A stretch of 64,000 nt of DNA from Coturnix japonica (taxonomy: Eukaryota > Chordata > Aves > Galliformes > Phasianidae). The stretch covers positions 62,491,110 to 62,555,109 of the forward strand of contig NC_029547.1 in NCBI RefSeq assembly GCF_001577835.2, in the 5' to 3' direction. How positions within the stretch are numbered: the first letter of the stretch is position 1; each line of letters begins with the position of its first letter. Of the stretch, positions 35,441 through 47,900 are shown piece after piece. The translations under genes were made by a program, and so were the position numbers. The notes under the pieces are model-generated. The model searched no databases. It worked only from the letters and a program-made list of their open reading frames with translations, and had not been told where the DNA came from.

Positions 35441-35784
35441 GGGAGACGAAGGTCTGTTAAGTTAGAAGTCTGCTGCAGGAGATGGACCTTGAGCAGCTTA
35501 CCCTGCTAAAACAAAGGACCTCATGTGAACACATCTGAGATGGCAGAATGCAAAGGCTTTACTGATCAGAAGGTACACTTAGCACTTCACACTGAAACCA
35601 GAAGCATGTAATGGTATCATGGTCATGCAGTAGAATACCCAGCTTAACAAGGAGTTGCCATATCCTGCCCTACAAAGAAGCTGCTATAAAATCAGAAAGG
35701 CAAAAGCCCAGCTTGAACTGAGGTTCTCACTGCCTTCTTCTCATCTGTCAGTTATCCTCAGGGTACTCCACTCCCTGACCTGGA

Positions 35785-36010
35785 AATCTTGGATGGAGCA
35801 CAGATTAAACCCCCCACAATTCAGGAGGAAACCATGAGAGACCTACTACTCCACCTGGATGGACTACCACAGGTCCATGGGGTCAATTGGGATCCCGTCA
35901 ATGGTGCTGAGGGAGCTGGTGGGGGTGATTACCAAGCCCCACAAGATTACATCATCTGCCAGTGTTTCAATTGGAGAGGTCCCAGAGGATTGGAGGCTAC
36001 TGCCACCTAC
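35785..36010 (+). mobile_element. CR1 LINE fragment
   Basis: The + strand carries the 'VHGVNWDPVNGA..LREL' and 'GEVPEDWR' landmarks of CR1 RT. This is a third piece in the same orientation within 1.7 kb. Confidence 0.75.
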
Positions 36011-37339
36011 AAGAATGAACTGCATTCTTTTCTCTTCATCCAAATTCTACACTTTACATGAACTTCAAACATGTACATAATGCTTTCTCACACCCCAAAT
36101 ACTTCCAGAGCAATGAGCAGTCTCATTGACTATTATAAATCTGAATGACTGTAATTCTGTGGCAATTTTACCTCCCCCTCTGACAGACTTTTGTGTTTGT
36201 GGTGCTCTAAATGCATCAGAAACGAAACAACGTAGGCCTCACATTATCAGCACAGAGGTAATTACATGAGCAAGAGCAGCTGGCAGTTTGACCTACACTA
36301 CTGTTGTGTCCAAAACAGCAGGTAGTCATTGTGCCCTGTAATAGGATTAATACTGATGGAAATATGATGTATCTACAACCCACTTGTCCTATTGAATTAG
36401 AGAGGCAACAAGCATAAAATGAGAGCTATTTAAGTTACATATGCATTATAAACAAACAAACAAAACCCAACCAAGCAAATAACAAAAAACAAATGACAAC
36501 GACAACAAAAAGCCCCAGTGCCTAGGAGTAAATAAAGCCCATTGTAAACACATACCCCAAAGTTCAAGCTGAAATTGTGTTTTCCCATTAACGGTCCTTG
36601 GGACAGCCAACATGGCTTGAAAGCCCAGTAGTTGTACTCCTCTGTGTTTCTCTGTCAGAGGACTGTTTTATTTCCGTGCATCGTGTGCCATTCCTTAGCA
36701 GTGATTTTACAGCTCAGCACTTCTGGAAAGGCTGTTTGCAGTGAATACATGCTGAGGATCTTAAAAATGAGGGGATTGTCCTTCCTGAATTTTGGAACCA
36801 CAGTACAAAAGAGCCAGGTGAGCAACTCCAGAAGCTAAATGGCCTTAACCTAATAGTCAGAGTTTGGCTTTTGCCTGCCAGTCTGTTTCCTTAGGTGTGT
36901 AGATATGAGTACTTCCACAGCCGTGAGATTAAGCTAAGGCAGTAAAGCTGCAGACATTTGACAGTTAATAAATAGTTATAGGTTTGAGCCACCTACCACT
37001 CTGCTCTCTGTCCCCCAGGCATACTGCAGTACAAAAAGACTGGGGCTAATGTTTTCCTGGAACATGGCTACAGGATTGCTGATCAGGGGTGTCAGACCCA
37101 AAGACAGAGGAGTATTCCTGGATGGAGAATTAATCCTTTCCTACTTTTATCAGGATCTGAAGAGCATGCAAGATTTTCTTCCATCTAGTACCACTGTTAG
37201 AGCGTTATCATCAGACCACTACAGCTCAAAGGCATGATAAAAGAAATTTCTCAGTCCACTAGCCAACATTACCTTTAAGGTAAAGATTTATGGATCTTTG
37301 TGATCTGGTGAGTACATTCCATTCTCTTGATATGCAGAA
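36011..37339. other. Gene desert, no gene recognised
   Basis: A CAAA-rich simple repeat lies at 36,449-36,512. Otherwise nothing recognised. Confidence 0.4.
36449..36512 (+). repeat. CAAA-rich simple repeat
   Basis: Three perfect AAAC units followed by impure CAAA, CAAC and CAACGA units over about 60 bp. Confidence 0.7.
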
Positions 37340-37988
37340 TATAGAATCCAGAACTCAAGGCCAATGGCATCTTGGCTTGTGTCAGGAATGGTGTGGTGAG
37401 CAGGACTAGGGAAGTCATCCTGCCCCTGTACTTGGCATTGGTGAGGCCTCACCTTGAGTACTGTGTTCAGTTTTGGGCACCTCAATACAAAAAGATGTGG
37501 AGGTACTGGAGCAGGTCCAGAGAAGGGCAACGAGGCTTGTGAAGGGCTTGGAAAATCAGCTCCATGAGGAGAGGCTGAGGGAGATGCGGCTGTTTAGTCT
37601 GGGGAAAAAGAGGCTGAGGGGAGACCTTATCACCATCTTCCCGTATCTGAAGGGTGCTTACAGTGAGAGCGGGGCTGGTCTCTTCTCACTGGTGACAAGT
37701 GACAGGACGAGGGAAAATGGCCACAAGTTGCACCAAGGTAAGTTTAGGTTGGATGTTAGGAAACACTTCTTTACAGAAAGGGTAGTTATGTACTGGAATA
37801 GGCTCCCCTGGGAGGTGGTTGAATCGCCATCCCTGGATGTGTTTAGGAGCCATTTGGATGTGGTGCTCAGGGATATGATTTAGCAGAGGGTTTTTAGAGT
37901 TAGGGTACTATGGTTAGACTGCGGTTGGACTTGATGATCTTCGAGGTCTTTTCCAACCTGGGTAATTCTATTATTCTATAATTCTATC
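37340..37988 (+). mobile_element. CR1 LINE 3' copy, well preserved
   Basis: About 650 bp on the + strand. The frame 37,473-37,883 reads [35 protein letters not shown] and [16 protein letters not shown], the RT C-terminus of CR1, still open for 136 codons. The tail is TAATTCTATTATTCTATAATTCTAT. Subfamily as in the copy at 4344-4622. Confidence 0.92.
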
Positions 37989-38640
37989 ACCCTGCTGGCC
38001 ACCCCTCTTTTGACGTAGCCTGGGATATTGTTAGCTTTCTGGACTGCAAGCACACACTGCTGCCTCATGTCCATCTTTTCATCCACCAAGACCCCCAAGT
38101 CTTTCTCTGCAGGGCTGCTCTCAGTGAGTTTTCCCAGTCTGTACACATCTGGGATTGCCCAGACCCAAGTGCAACACCTTACACTTGGCCTTGTTGAACC
38201 TCATTAGGTTCACCTGGACACACTTCTCAAGTCTGTCCAGGTCCCTTTGAGTGGTGTCCCTTCCTTCTGCTGGGTGAGCTGCACCACTTCACTTTGTATT
38301 GTCAGAAAACTTGGTAAGGGTGCCCTCAATTCCACTGTCTATATCACTGATAAAGAAGTTGAAGAACAATGGTCCCAGTTTGGACCCTTGGAGGACACCA
38401 CTCATCACCAACATCCATGTGAACATAGAGCTACTGACCACAGCCCTTTAGCTGTGGAAATCCAACCAAGCCTTTATACACCAAATAATCAATTCTTCAC
38501 ATCCATGTCTCCCCAGTTTGGAAGTAAGAATGTGGTGTGGGACCATATCAAAGTCCTTCCAGAAGTCCAGGCAGATGGCATCACTTGCTCTTCTTTAGTC
38601 CTCTGATGACATCAGTCATAGAAAACCACAAGATAGGCAA
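37989..38640 (-). mobile_element. CR1 LINE RT-region fragment, inverted next to the previous copy
   Basis: Starts directly at the end of the + strand CR1, at the CACCCTGCTGGCCACCCCTC block, and runs through the RT region on the - strand. Its own 3' end is absent, which suggests the + copy inserted into it or a rearrangement joined them. Confidence 0.85.
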
Positions 38641-38645
38641 GCCAG

Positions 38646-38815
38646 GATGCTGTTGGCCCTCTTGGCCACCCGGGCACACTGTTGTCTCATGTTCAGCTGA
38701 GCATCAACCAACACCCCCAGGTCCACTTCCTCTTCACAGTCATCCAGCCACTCAGCCCCAAGCCTATAGCACTGCATGGGGTTACTGTGGCCAGTAACAG
38801 TCACATCCACGTCCT
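38646..38815 (-). mobile_element. Second, different CR1 - strand fragment
   Basis: Covers again the 'GTTGGCCCTCTTGGCCACC ... ATCAACCAACACCCCCAGGT' block already present at 38,030-38,100, so it is a separate copy, more diverged, abutting the first. Confidence 0.75.
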
Positions 38816-40564
38816 TGTATATGTGACACTTGAACAAAATTGTATGGGGAGAAAGGAACCTGGTTTTTATCATTTATTTCCAATTCACTGCTATAAGAGT
38901 TACTCTCCAGTTTCTTTTTGTTTAATAAAAGGCAATAATGGCAGAATGTCACTTAATCAGATGTGTCTCTGTATATACTACCTTACAAATGGAAGATACA
39001 TATATCCAAATTAACTACAAGCAATTATTTTGTCTATAAGCAGCCACTCAGACAGGGGGATGCGTAGATCTGGATTTCACCTTTTGCTGCTGATGCCTAT
39101 GTAGTAACAACTTGCCCAAACACAGGAGCACAAAGTGACGTGATTGCCTTCTGGATCCATTCCTGACACCTTAAAACCATGCAGAGATACAATGCAGTGT
39201 TAAAGCACAAGGAAGCAAAAGAACCATCTTGTTTGTATTCTTCATACACAAGTTCCTGGGACTTCAGCCATTGCTGAATCCCATTTAATGAGAACAGATG
39301 AGTAATGTACCATTCTGGTTACCAAAAAGCTTGAACATAACCCAGAAGTTACTCATTTCCAAAATGTGAAATAAGACTTCCTTCAAACTCCACTTGCTTT
39401 GTGCAATCCTGGAAAACACCTTGGACGGAAGGAAATAATGTGGCCTTAATGCTGGAGAGCTCAGCACGATCGCTTCCAATCACCTCTGGGAAATGCAGGA
39501 TTTGATTTACAGCAGTGTACAGAGTTTAATCAGCAAGCAACTTACACAAACAGCTTATGGTTTTGGAGGATCACAAGAGATGAATCAAACCCCTCAGCCA
39601 TTTGATTAGAAAATAAATCATTTTCTATATTAAAAAAATAAAATAAAAACTGTTTATGGTGGCATTTGAGCAGGAGGGCTGCACAGGAGATGCGGCCTTT
39701 TTTGTTCCTTTCCTTTCTGCTCTTGGTAGCACCCCCACATTCATCTCCCTTCTCATTGACAACTAAGCCTCCTGGCTTGCCTGGTGCTGCTGCAGGAGCC
39801 AGAGCAAACCAGCAAAAAAGCAAAAAGCTTCAGGACAGCCTATTGGTCACCATGGCATGAAGAAGGAAGATCGCCTTTCCTAAGCATAGGCTAGAGGGGC
39901 AGCTATAACCACACAAAGACAAAACCCCTAACACTGACACAGCACCTGTTGCTTTGGCAGAGGGTTATCTATTCAGTGTCCTGCTCTACACCAAGGGCAA
40001 CCAGATCAGCTGGCAGCTGGGAATGGTTTCCATCTGCCATAATGCCGTGCTGTAAAGGCTCAGATGAACTTTGCTCTGTACACACACACACAAAAAGTGC
40101 ATCCCACAGTATAGCAGCCAAAAGCAGTGGGAAACAGAAAAAAAAGAAAATGTGGGTGCAGCTGTTTCTCCCCACAACTCTTCCTAATTAAGTCTAAAAG
40201 GTCTGCAAGGCGAGTCCTGCCCCATCTCTCTGAAACCAGCCACTACATGTGCCTGTCAGAAGCACTTCTCATACTCTGTTCTGCAAATAGATGCCTGTTA
40301 GGAAGCGCACAAACATAAACATGGACAGAAATGATCTAAATATCAAGTAATAAAAAGGAATGTTTCCAAACAGTGGAATTATGTCTGACATACTGTACTT
40401 CCACCAAGGATTTCTAAAACTGGCCTTGGTTCATGTGTGAGTCTGTTAGACTGCAGACATGAATGGGGCCAGCAATGAGAGAGCAAATGTCCTCTGGGTG
40501 CTCCCCCAAGAGGCTGAAAGGAGGTTGAAAATGGAGCTCTGGAAGTATCTCCTTTGCTCATTCA

Positions 40565-40672
40565 TCATCACTGAATATATTCATATACTGCCAAACATGT
40601 CAATATACCACCAAATATGCATCAATATATATCAGTACTGAATATACCAATGTATCACCAAATATCAGGCAC
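40565..40672 (+). repeat. Degenerate AT-rich tandem repeat
   Basis: Words like CTGAATATA, AATATACCA and CACCAAATAT recur two or three times in about 100 bp with imperfect spacing. Confidence 0.5.
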
Positions 40673-43073
40673 ATGCTATTCTCATTCTTCCTTGTCTGAC
40701 ACAAAGCAAAGAGTTGCAGCACAGTGGTTGGACATGCTGTGGGAAGATTGGGGGCAGAGTCACTGACCAGGAAGGGTTGGTTTCATAGGTGTGCTTCTTT
40801 GACTTGAAACATTATTATTATTCCATATGGGTTAGCAAAACAAACAAGCGCAATAGCATGGTAGGCAGGCAGTGTGGATGCTGAAAGCAGAGTCCCCTTT
40901 GCCCATCCCTTTCCCAGCCATCCAATGCCTTCCTGCAGCACTCCCAGCACAGAGCTGGTCTAACACGCTATTTTGTATGAAGAGCTCAGCCAAATGAGCC
41001 GTAAAGCAGTGAGAGAGGCAGAAGTGAAGCAAGTACAAACCATGCACTCAGCAGCAATCAGACAGGTTGAGAACTGTCTGTTGCTCTCTTCGTGGACACT
41101 GTGATGAAGACCTTGTGTACCAGTACTGCAGAATGGCTCTCCTGAATGCTTGTCTCACCAGGACCAGAGAGCAGAGAGCAGGATACCTAAGACACAAATA
41201 ACTTCTGCTCCTCTGCTGGCCCTAGGCTCCATCTTTGGCTTGCAGCTTCATCTCTACCTTCCTGAGCAGCCAGCCAGCGCCAGCCCAGAGACATCCCTGC
41301 TGTAGGAAGGATGGTGGGGACCTCCCAGCAGGCTGTATTCTCATGGAATGGCTGAATGGCTGGCTCCCCTCCCCTGATGCAAGGCATGAGGAGCAAGGAT
41401 GAGGCTGGAGTATATCATACACATCCTCAGCTCTCTCCAGCTGGCTGCAGTGAGCTGACACTATGACTCAGGAAGAGGTGCCGTATCCCATCTGCTGTGA
41501 CATGTGAGTGGGCATCATCTGTGCAAGCCAACCTGCAGCACAGCAGAGTTCATCAGTGGGCTCACTGACTCCACTGTGCACCTGCACAGCCAAAGAGAAG
41601 GGCCAGCAGCGCCTTGTGTTCTCCCCAGTCCTGGAAGAGCCCAGAACCATAAGCAGGGCCTATGCTGGACAACAAGTAAAGAAAGCAGAAATAAATGACT
41701 GTTGCACAAACAAAGTCTGGCTCTTAATTCCAAGCAAAGCTCACACAGACTCTGAGGGTGCAGCTGACAATGTGGTGGTATTGTGGTCTGCTGATCACGG
41801 ATGCAGCCAGGGTCATGTCAAGTATACTCATCTAATAGAAACTGCACTGCCATCAATGTGTGCTGCCTTCTTGCCTCTCACAAGCACTGTTTGCACTTCT
41901 GGAGAGAGTTCTGCTGTTTGTTTCTCTCTGTTTTACTCTTCGTAACCAATGCCTTCAGCCCAGGTGCTGGTTCTGACCTGGCCATGAGAAGCTGCCCAGC
42001 TCCAGAGTGATGGAGGATGAATCGTGTCATGGTCCAGGCTGGTGGGGGTGGGCAGGGTCTTTGTGGGGACCAGCATTTCACCAACACAGTCATAACTCCA
42101 TCAGTTCCTTTCATGGCATGTGTTTTAATTGCCACCAGCAGCAGTGGCTCAGTTCTGGTAAGGATTTGAAGGAAGATCATCTACAGCAGCTCCTGAGATA
42201 AGAAAATAACCTGATTTCCCCAGTGGATATCTATTTGCTGCGAGGAATATCAGGAACACAAAATCTCTGGCCATCTTCTAGTTTCGTTAAAGCTCTTTCT
42301 CAGGTGTGCAGCCAGAGGAGGAAACTCTCCTGCAATACCAGACCCCTGCAGGATTTGGTGAAAGTTAAAGGAAAGCACAGAGATGGCATTCAGGTGGGAA
42401 AATAAATGGGTTGTAGAGCAGAACCAGGGGACAGGGAGGGACTCAAGGGCAAAGCAGCACGTGTTGCATTGTCTCTTATCACCGGTGGTGCAGCTCTCAA
42501 GGCAGTACTGAGCTGCACAGTGTTATATGTTGGTCTGAAGTATCACCGTCATGCCGCCCACAGGGATGGCCCAGAATGTATGAAAAAGGAGCACAGCACA
42601 TCTTACTAGCATACTGTTCCTACTGGTAAATTGATGCTTTCTCTGCCCTTTTATTGCTTCTATGAGTGCCCCTCACTGCCCCTCATTCCTCCAGGTGTTT
42701 CTCCAGCAGTCTGACATCATGGCCCATGTCAGCTTTGGCAGTCTCTCGTGCAGTACAATCTTCCTGGTCCTGATTTAGAGCAACCCATGTGGTTGTCCCT
42801 GCTGTAGATGCCACTGCTGAGGTACCCTGTCTTTTCACTCAGACACAGTATAGCCATTCCAATATCTGGCGCTGCTCAGGATACCAAAAAAGACTCCAGA
42901 AATGGGTAGGAGAAACATTTCCATATTATGCCCGTCCTGAAATAACCGTTCTGTCTGCAAATGAGTGAGAATGAGCTTTCAGATAGCACCTTGAAACAGA
43001 CAATATTTATCATACAACATAAGCCACTGAGCAATATTTAGCTTCTCTATCTTGATCATTTGGGGCAGGAGTG

Positions 43074-43101
43074 AAACAAACAAACAAACAAATAAATAAA
43101 T
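43074..43101 (+). repeat. (AAAC)n/(AAAT)n run
   Basis: Four AAAC units followed by three AAAT units. Confidence 0.7.
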
Positions 43102-44369
43102 GAGAGAGGAAATAAAAGTAGCCATTTTTCTTTAAAAGCACTCTGTTAATAACACAGCTCTTGTCCTCAGGGCTGCAGACAGGGCTATTTCAAACATGTC
43201 TTGGCAGGCAATGAATTAGGCAATATGGAAAGGGTTACAGCATTGCTGGGACCTTTACTGAAGCTGCCTCTGGGACCAGGCCCTGGACAAAGGAGAAGGT
43301 GACTGCGAAGTAGTGAAGGCCTTGTGCAGGTCACCATTTTCACCTACATCACTGGGAAGACTCCAGACAGCTGGTGACAGCATTGGATAAACAATTAGCA
43401 ACTAGCCTGTTCTCTGTTCCTCATTAAGCATATCCAAACACATCCACCAATGCCTCTTCCTTCATATGCCTCTTTTAGTGCCTCTGAGCAATATTTGACC
43501 TCTATGTCTTCAACTCAAAAAGGAGATGGAAGAACTGGAAAGGACAGAAACGTATGAAGGGATGATCAGAAGTCAGAAAAGTTTCTTCATCAGTCGGCTG
43601 TATGGAGACACGATGATGTGAAGAGATGACAAATATGAAGGCAGATCCCACCAGCTGTGAAAGGGAAAGAGATCAGCAGGCAAAGTCTGCTCATGCATCT
43701 CCCAGTGAAAGAGCAAAGAGGCAACGAACAAGACCAGCAGGTGGCAGCTTCACCTCCTTCACAAGGAGGCATTCCTTCTTAGCCGACATGGCTGAACCAT
43801 GTGAGCCATTACTGTTAGACATTCCATCTCTGGCAGCTTTGCCTATCTCAAAAAAAACCATAGGACAAATTCACAGAAGTCTATGGATAAAGTCAAAGAG
43901 TAAAGCTACAAAATCCATACAGCAAATATTACTGTAGCTGGGAGGAATATACTCTGACTCAGCAAACAGCCAAATAGTGATGCAGAGCAGAGAGGTGTGT
44001 GATGCCCCTGCCCATGCTGAGCCATGCACAGAGAACTGCAGCTGCTCATTGCTAGACCTCACCTTCATGCAGCATCACCTGTAACATGTGCTGATGTCTT
44101 GCGGTGAGCCTCCACAAGCGTGCCTTTTTGTCCCCTCAGGGAGCTGTGTGTATTGGTACAATAAAGACAGATATAATATCTCAAAGCTGGCCACCCTTAC
44201 CTCCAGGCAGCAGGTTGGCTTGTATCATCTAAAGATGTGTGCTGCTTCTGTGCTTCTGGCTGGAGACTGACACGTTCTTAACTGTGCTAAAGATATTCTC
44301 AGCTGAGGCCATTCTGCAAAACACAGATAACGTTTTGTGTGAAAAAAAGACCTCTTCGTGTGGAAAAGA

Positions 44370-44560
44370 GATAGCTGAGGGTGATCTGATTATAGCCCTC
44401 AAGCACCTAGAAAGCATTATAGAGCATTACAGAGCAAACAAGAGCCAGACTCTAACCAAAGGTTCCTGGTGATGGGGAGAAGAACGTGTGCACAAGGTGC
44501 AAGAAAGGGTTGGATGTAAGGAAAAACTGCTCATCCACGTTTAATCAAATACATGAGTGT
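44370..44560 (+). mobile_element. Probable old CR1 fragment
   Basis: The GATAGCTGAGGGTGATCTGA segment, CTCAAGCACCTAGAAAG, and GGTTGGATGTAAGGAAAAAC fit the CR1 order (GDL...YLK, then LDxRKxFF), strongly diverged. Confidence 0.5.
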
Positions 44561-45855
44561 TTTAGACAGAAGAACATCCTCTGTGTATGGCTGAGACATC
44601 AGCCCACAGACTTCTTGTGTGGTGTGGCACTCAGCCTTCAGCTCATGAAGAACCCTCGCTCTGCTGCCTGCCCTGCAGTCCTGGAAAGGATTTGGGAGAT
44701 GCTGTATCTAGCACACATGCTGCAGTACCTCCAGCCACTTCTCTACCATCTTGCCTTGTGATAATCTGCATCAGGGATTCCCACAAATCTCACAGGTTTT
44801 GCCTTTTCCCTGGTTCAAACGATAGCCAGGCTGAAAACTGTTATTTCATACCATTTTGGAGGCTGTCTACTTGACACAGCATGTTCTGCTTTGGTTGTAG
44901 ACCAAACTGAGTTTCATGCCCGCTGAGCTAAGTGTAAGACAAAGCATCCACATAACCTGGGCTGTGCTGACCAGTAAGCGGGTCGGAAGCTGTCAGCAGC
45001 CATCTGCAGGATCCTGCAGGCAGCAGCCCTCCAGTAGTGCCCTCTAGGGGATATTTTAGGGAAAAGAGAAGCAGCGTCTTGCTTTAAATGTAGGAATCCC
45101 CTTCCAGCTGTATTACAAGCTCAGTGTCCCATTGATGTACAGCAGGATCTGCAACACCAGGTCTACCGCAGCGAGGGACTCCTGTTCAACTGGGAAAGGT
45201 GGGAATAGGCAGTGACACTTCCTGTAGCCCTGACATAGAGCAGCTCCCGTGATTCAGCCCTTCTAAAACACGGGACAAATAATGCATACAGTTCTCCTCA
45301 CACAGAGCTCAGACCCACGAGTTCAGCTGGATCTCTTCATTAAAATCTCCACATCCCCTGTAACAACATTATTTTTCTCTCTGTCTCACTTCTGCAATTT
45401 GCTTTTTCTGGAGGAAGTGAAAGGAGGCATACGCTGCTGTAAGACTCACAAGCCCTGAAGAGCATCTTCTGTCACTCAGATAAAACTTTATGAAGCTGAG
45501 AATGCATCAGAGAGCACTTTGTAAACACGGAGAGATCCATCCTTCTGCTTGCTTACTGACCACAAAGGTAACAATGACAGTCGTTCAAATAATGCACTTA
45601 TTCATTTATTTATGTATTTATTGCCTCATTTCTCCAGTTTCTGGTCTGACTCAGTTACCAATTGAATTCAGAATAATTTAGCAGCTGAATGCACTGTGAG
45701 TTGGGCCTGATCTAACTACTCAAGAGCAGCCCAACTGTAATGTAAATTGTCTTTGACTCTCTTGCAACCAAGGAGTTCCGCTCCTTTGCTCATTTTAATG
45801 CAGCTGGAGATCTCAGAAGTGACAGAAATTGACCAGGGGTGACTGGCGATAAACA
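44561..45855. other. Gene desert, no gene recognised
   Basis: Contains a CTCF-like motif at 45,036-45,050. No exon or clear transposon. Confidence 0.4.
45036..45050 (-). promoter_or_regulatory. CTCF-like motif
   Basis: The - strand reads CCCCTAGAGGGCACT, one mismatch to the CTCF core. Not inside a recognised repeat. Confidence 0.4.
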
Positions 45856-45859
45856 GAAT

Positions 45860-46065
45860 TAAATCCAGCTGGCAACCTGTCACGAGTGGTGTTCCCCTGT
45901 GTTGGTGCTGGGGCCTGTCCTGTTCAATGTCTTTAGTGATAACCTGGATGAGGGCATTGAGTGCACCCTCAGTCAGTTTGCAAATGACACCAAGTTGGCT
46001 AGAAGTGTTGACCTGCCTGGGGGTAGGAAGACCTTGCAACAGTGGCCAAATGTTATCTTGTGAAG
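45860..46065 (+). mobile_element. CR1 LINE RT-region fragment
   Basis: The + strand holds the equivalents of [32 protein letters not shown] and the following GCAAI-type block. Short and frame-broken. Confidence 0.8.
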
Positions 46066-46828
46066 GATACTTTACACCCTGTGGATGAAACCAAATTGCC
46101 TCAGGCACAAATTCAGCACAGGATCTTCACCCAAAATCGTCATCTTGGCTGAGGTAATGATGTCATAATCCTTAATATTTTTATACAAGGCTCCCATATT
46201 TCTACCAGATGATATTTTGGATACATGTCATGCAGCAGTTGAATGGTGATCATTGTGTAGCCATGTGGATTTACTGAGCACACAGGGAGAGGTTTTACAG
46301 ATGTGCCTGGGACACCCAGGACTGGCTGAGCACATGAAGGATGACTGCAGACACCAGGGACCAGGGCTTGGAATCTTCCAGGTCTTTAGGATCTAGTGGT
46401 TGTTAAAACAAAACAAAACAAAACGAATCTACACTTCTTGGTCCTTACTAAGGATTCCTGTATAGTAACAATGCATGCTGAGATACTTATTGCTAAGTTA
46501 CACTCTTTGAATAGACTACCAGACACCCACAGATGCTGGAAAAAAAAACTAACCAAACCCACACCAGATTCTGTTTTTGGACTGGAAAAATTTATGTATG
46601 GGAAAATGAGGACTTGCTGAGGAATCATGATTCTAGCATCATTCCCCATATCTTGAGGTCTCTAGCATACAAGAAATGGTACACTGCCGTGGCTCACTTT
46701 GAGCTGCTCTCTTTTTCCACCCCTTAACAATCTGAACAGAACTGTGCTACACACTGATAGTCTGCAGGGATGGTGACTGAAAATAGAAAAGTAAAGCACC
46801 ACCACAACATGCCCACAAACCACTTTAT
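46066..46828. other. Gene desert, no gene recognised
   Basis: No exon or repeat recognised apart from a short AAAAC run at about 46,408-46,424. Confidence 0.4.
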
Positions 46829-46996
46829 ACAAGGGCTGCTCTGGAAGTAATGCCTCCTAATTTGTGATGTTGGCCCATGACATCAGAATGGATGTTGGTG
46901 GTACAGCAGTAGGGGTTGCACCTTCCCACCTATACTCCATCCCACACTATTGCAGTGTGACAGATGGCAGCAGAGAAGCAGTCTGACTGATGGTGT
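46829..46996 (+). mobile_element. Galluhop (mariner) DNA transposon, 5' fragment
   Basis: AAGGGCTGCTCTGGAAGTAA at 46,831, then GCCTCCTAATTT, GATGTTGGCCCATGACATCA and GTGTGACAGATGGCAGCAGA match the 5' end of the chicken mariner Galluhop, including its TIR, and end before its transposase start. It is preceded by TA-containing sequence. No 3' half was found nearby, so it is a truncated relic. Confidence 0.8.
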
Positions 46997-47900
46997 GTGT
47001 ACAAAGAAATTATGTGCTTTTCTGATCTGTCCACCTTAAAAGACCTGTATTTTTAATCAAAACACGTCATTATAAAAGTCTACAAAATGCACTTCAACCA
47101 AACAGAACTTAAACTGTTAAGAAGAAACTGTGCCAACTGCAGCGAATGCACATTTTGGAGCAGCATCATGTCTGCCAGGGCAGCTGTAACATGGCAGAGC
47201 AGCACAGCACTGCCAGCCCTTGGAGAGATGCAGATGCTTCTGACAGCAGCATCCCAGTGCTGTGCCATGGTAAGAATGGCTCTGTCTTCACCTCTCTGTC
47301 GTGTCGGATGGCAGCGCTGCCCTGTGGGAAAGGCTCCCAGCTCCAGAATGACACAGCTGCGGTTTGGGCTAATTCAGGAGTACGGTGGCTTTTGCTGCAA
47401 TAGTTACATCTCAAGGCTACCTCCTTTCATTCTGAGAGGAAGAAAAAGCATCAGCCATGAGCTGGCTGCCTCATTCAGAACTGCACAGCATGAGCTGCAG
47501 CACGAGTAATCTCATCCACTTCATTTTCTGCAGAGACAAAACTCCCTCCCTCTAATCTTGATAGTTTCTTGTCAGTAAGTGTGAACATCCAGAGAACCAA
47601 ACCATTATTTGCATCTATCTTTCAATAAATGACAGATTCGGAGGAACATGATTTAGAAGAGATAGAATAAGATAAAAAAAAAAGGGAGGAACTCAAAGGT
47701 CTGTGCGATATGTAAAAGGCATTCCTGCACAATGCAGTGGGTGGTCTGCTTGGAAGTTGTTGCGGTTTCAGCACACATCGCACAGGGCACTGGCAGCGTG
47801 CATACAGATAGGGCAGCCTCACAGCATCACACTGCTCAGCCTTGGCTGTACCAAACATGAAAACTCTTGTTATGTTTGGAAGAGCATTGCTTTTGTCTCA
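46997..47900. other. Gene desert, no gene recognised
   Basis: An open frame at 47,087-47,509 (140 codons) shows no recognisable domain and starts just after the mariner relic. Treated as chance or unknown repeat. Confidence 0.35.

Larger units (their letters stand above)
38816..44369. other. Gene desert, no gene recognised
   Basis: No exon recognised. Minor simple sequences: a degenerate AATATACC-type tandem at about 40,565-40,672 and an AAAC/AAAT run at 43,074-43,101. Confidence 0.4.

Noticed and set aside
47087-47509. 140-codon open frame next to the mariner relic
   Set aside because: No domain, irregular composition and an equally open opposite strand. Not related to a mariner transposase.
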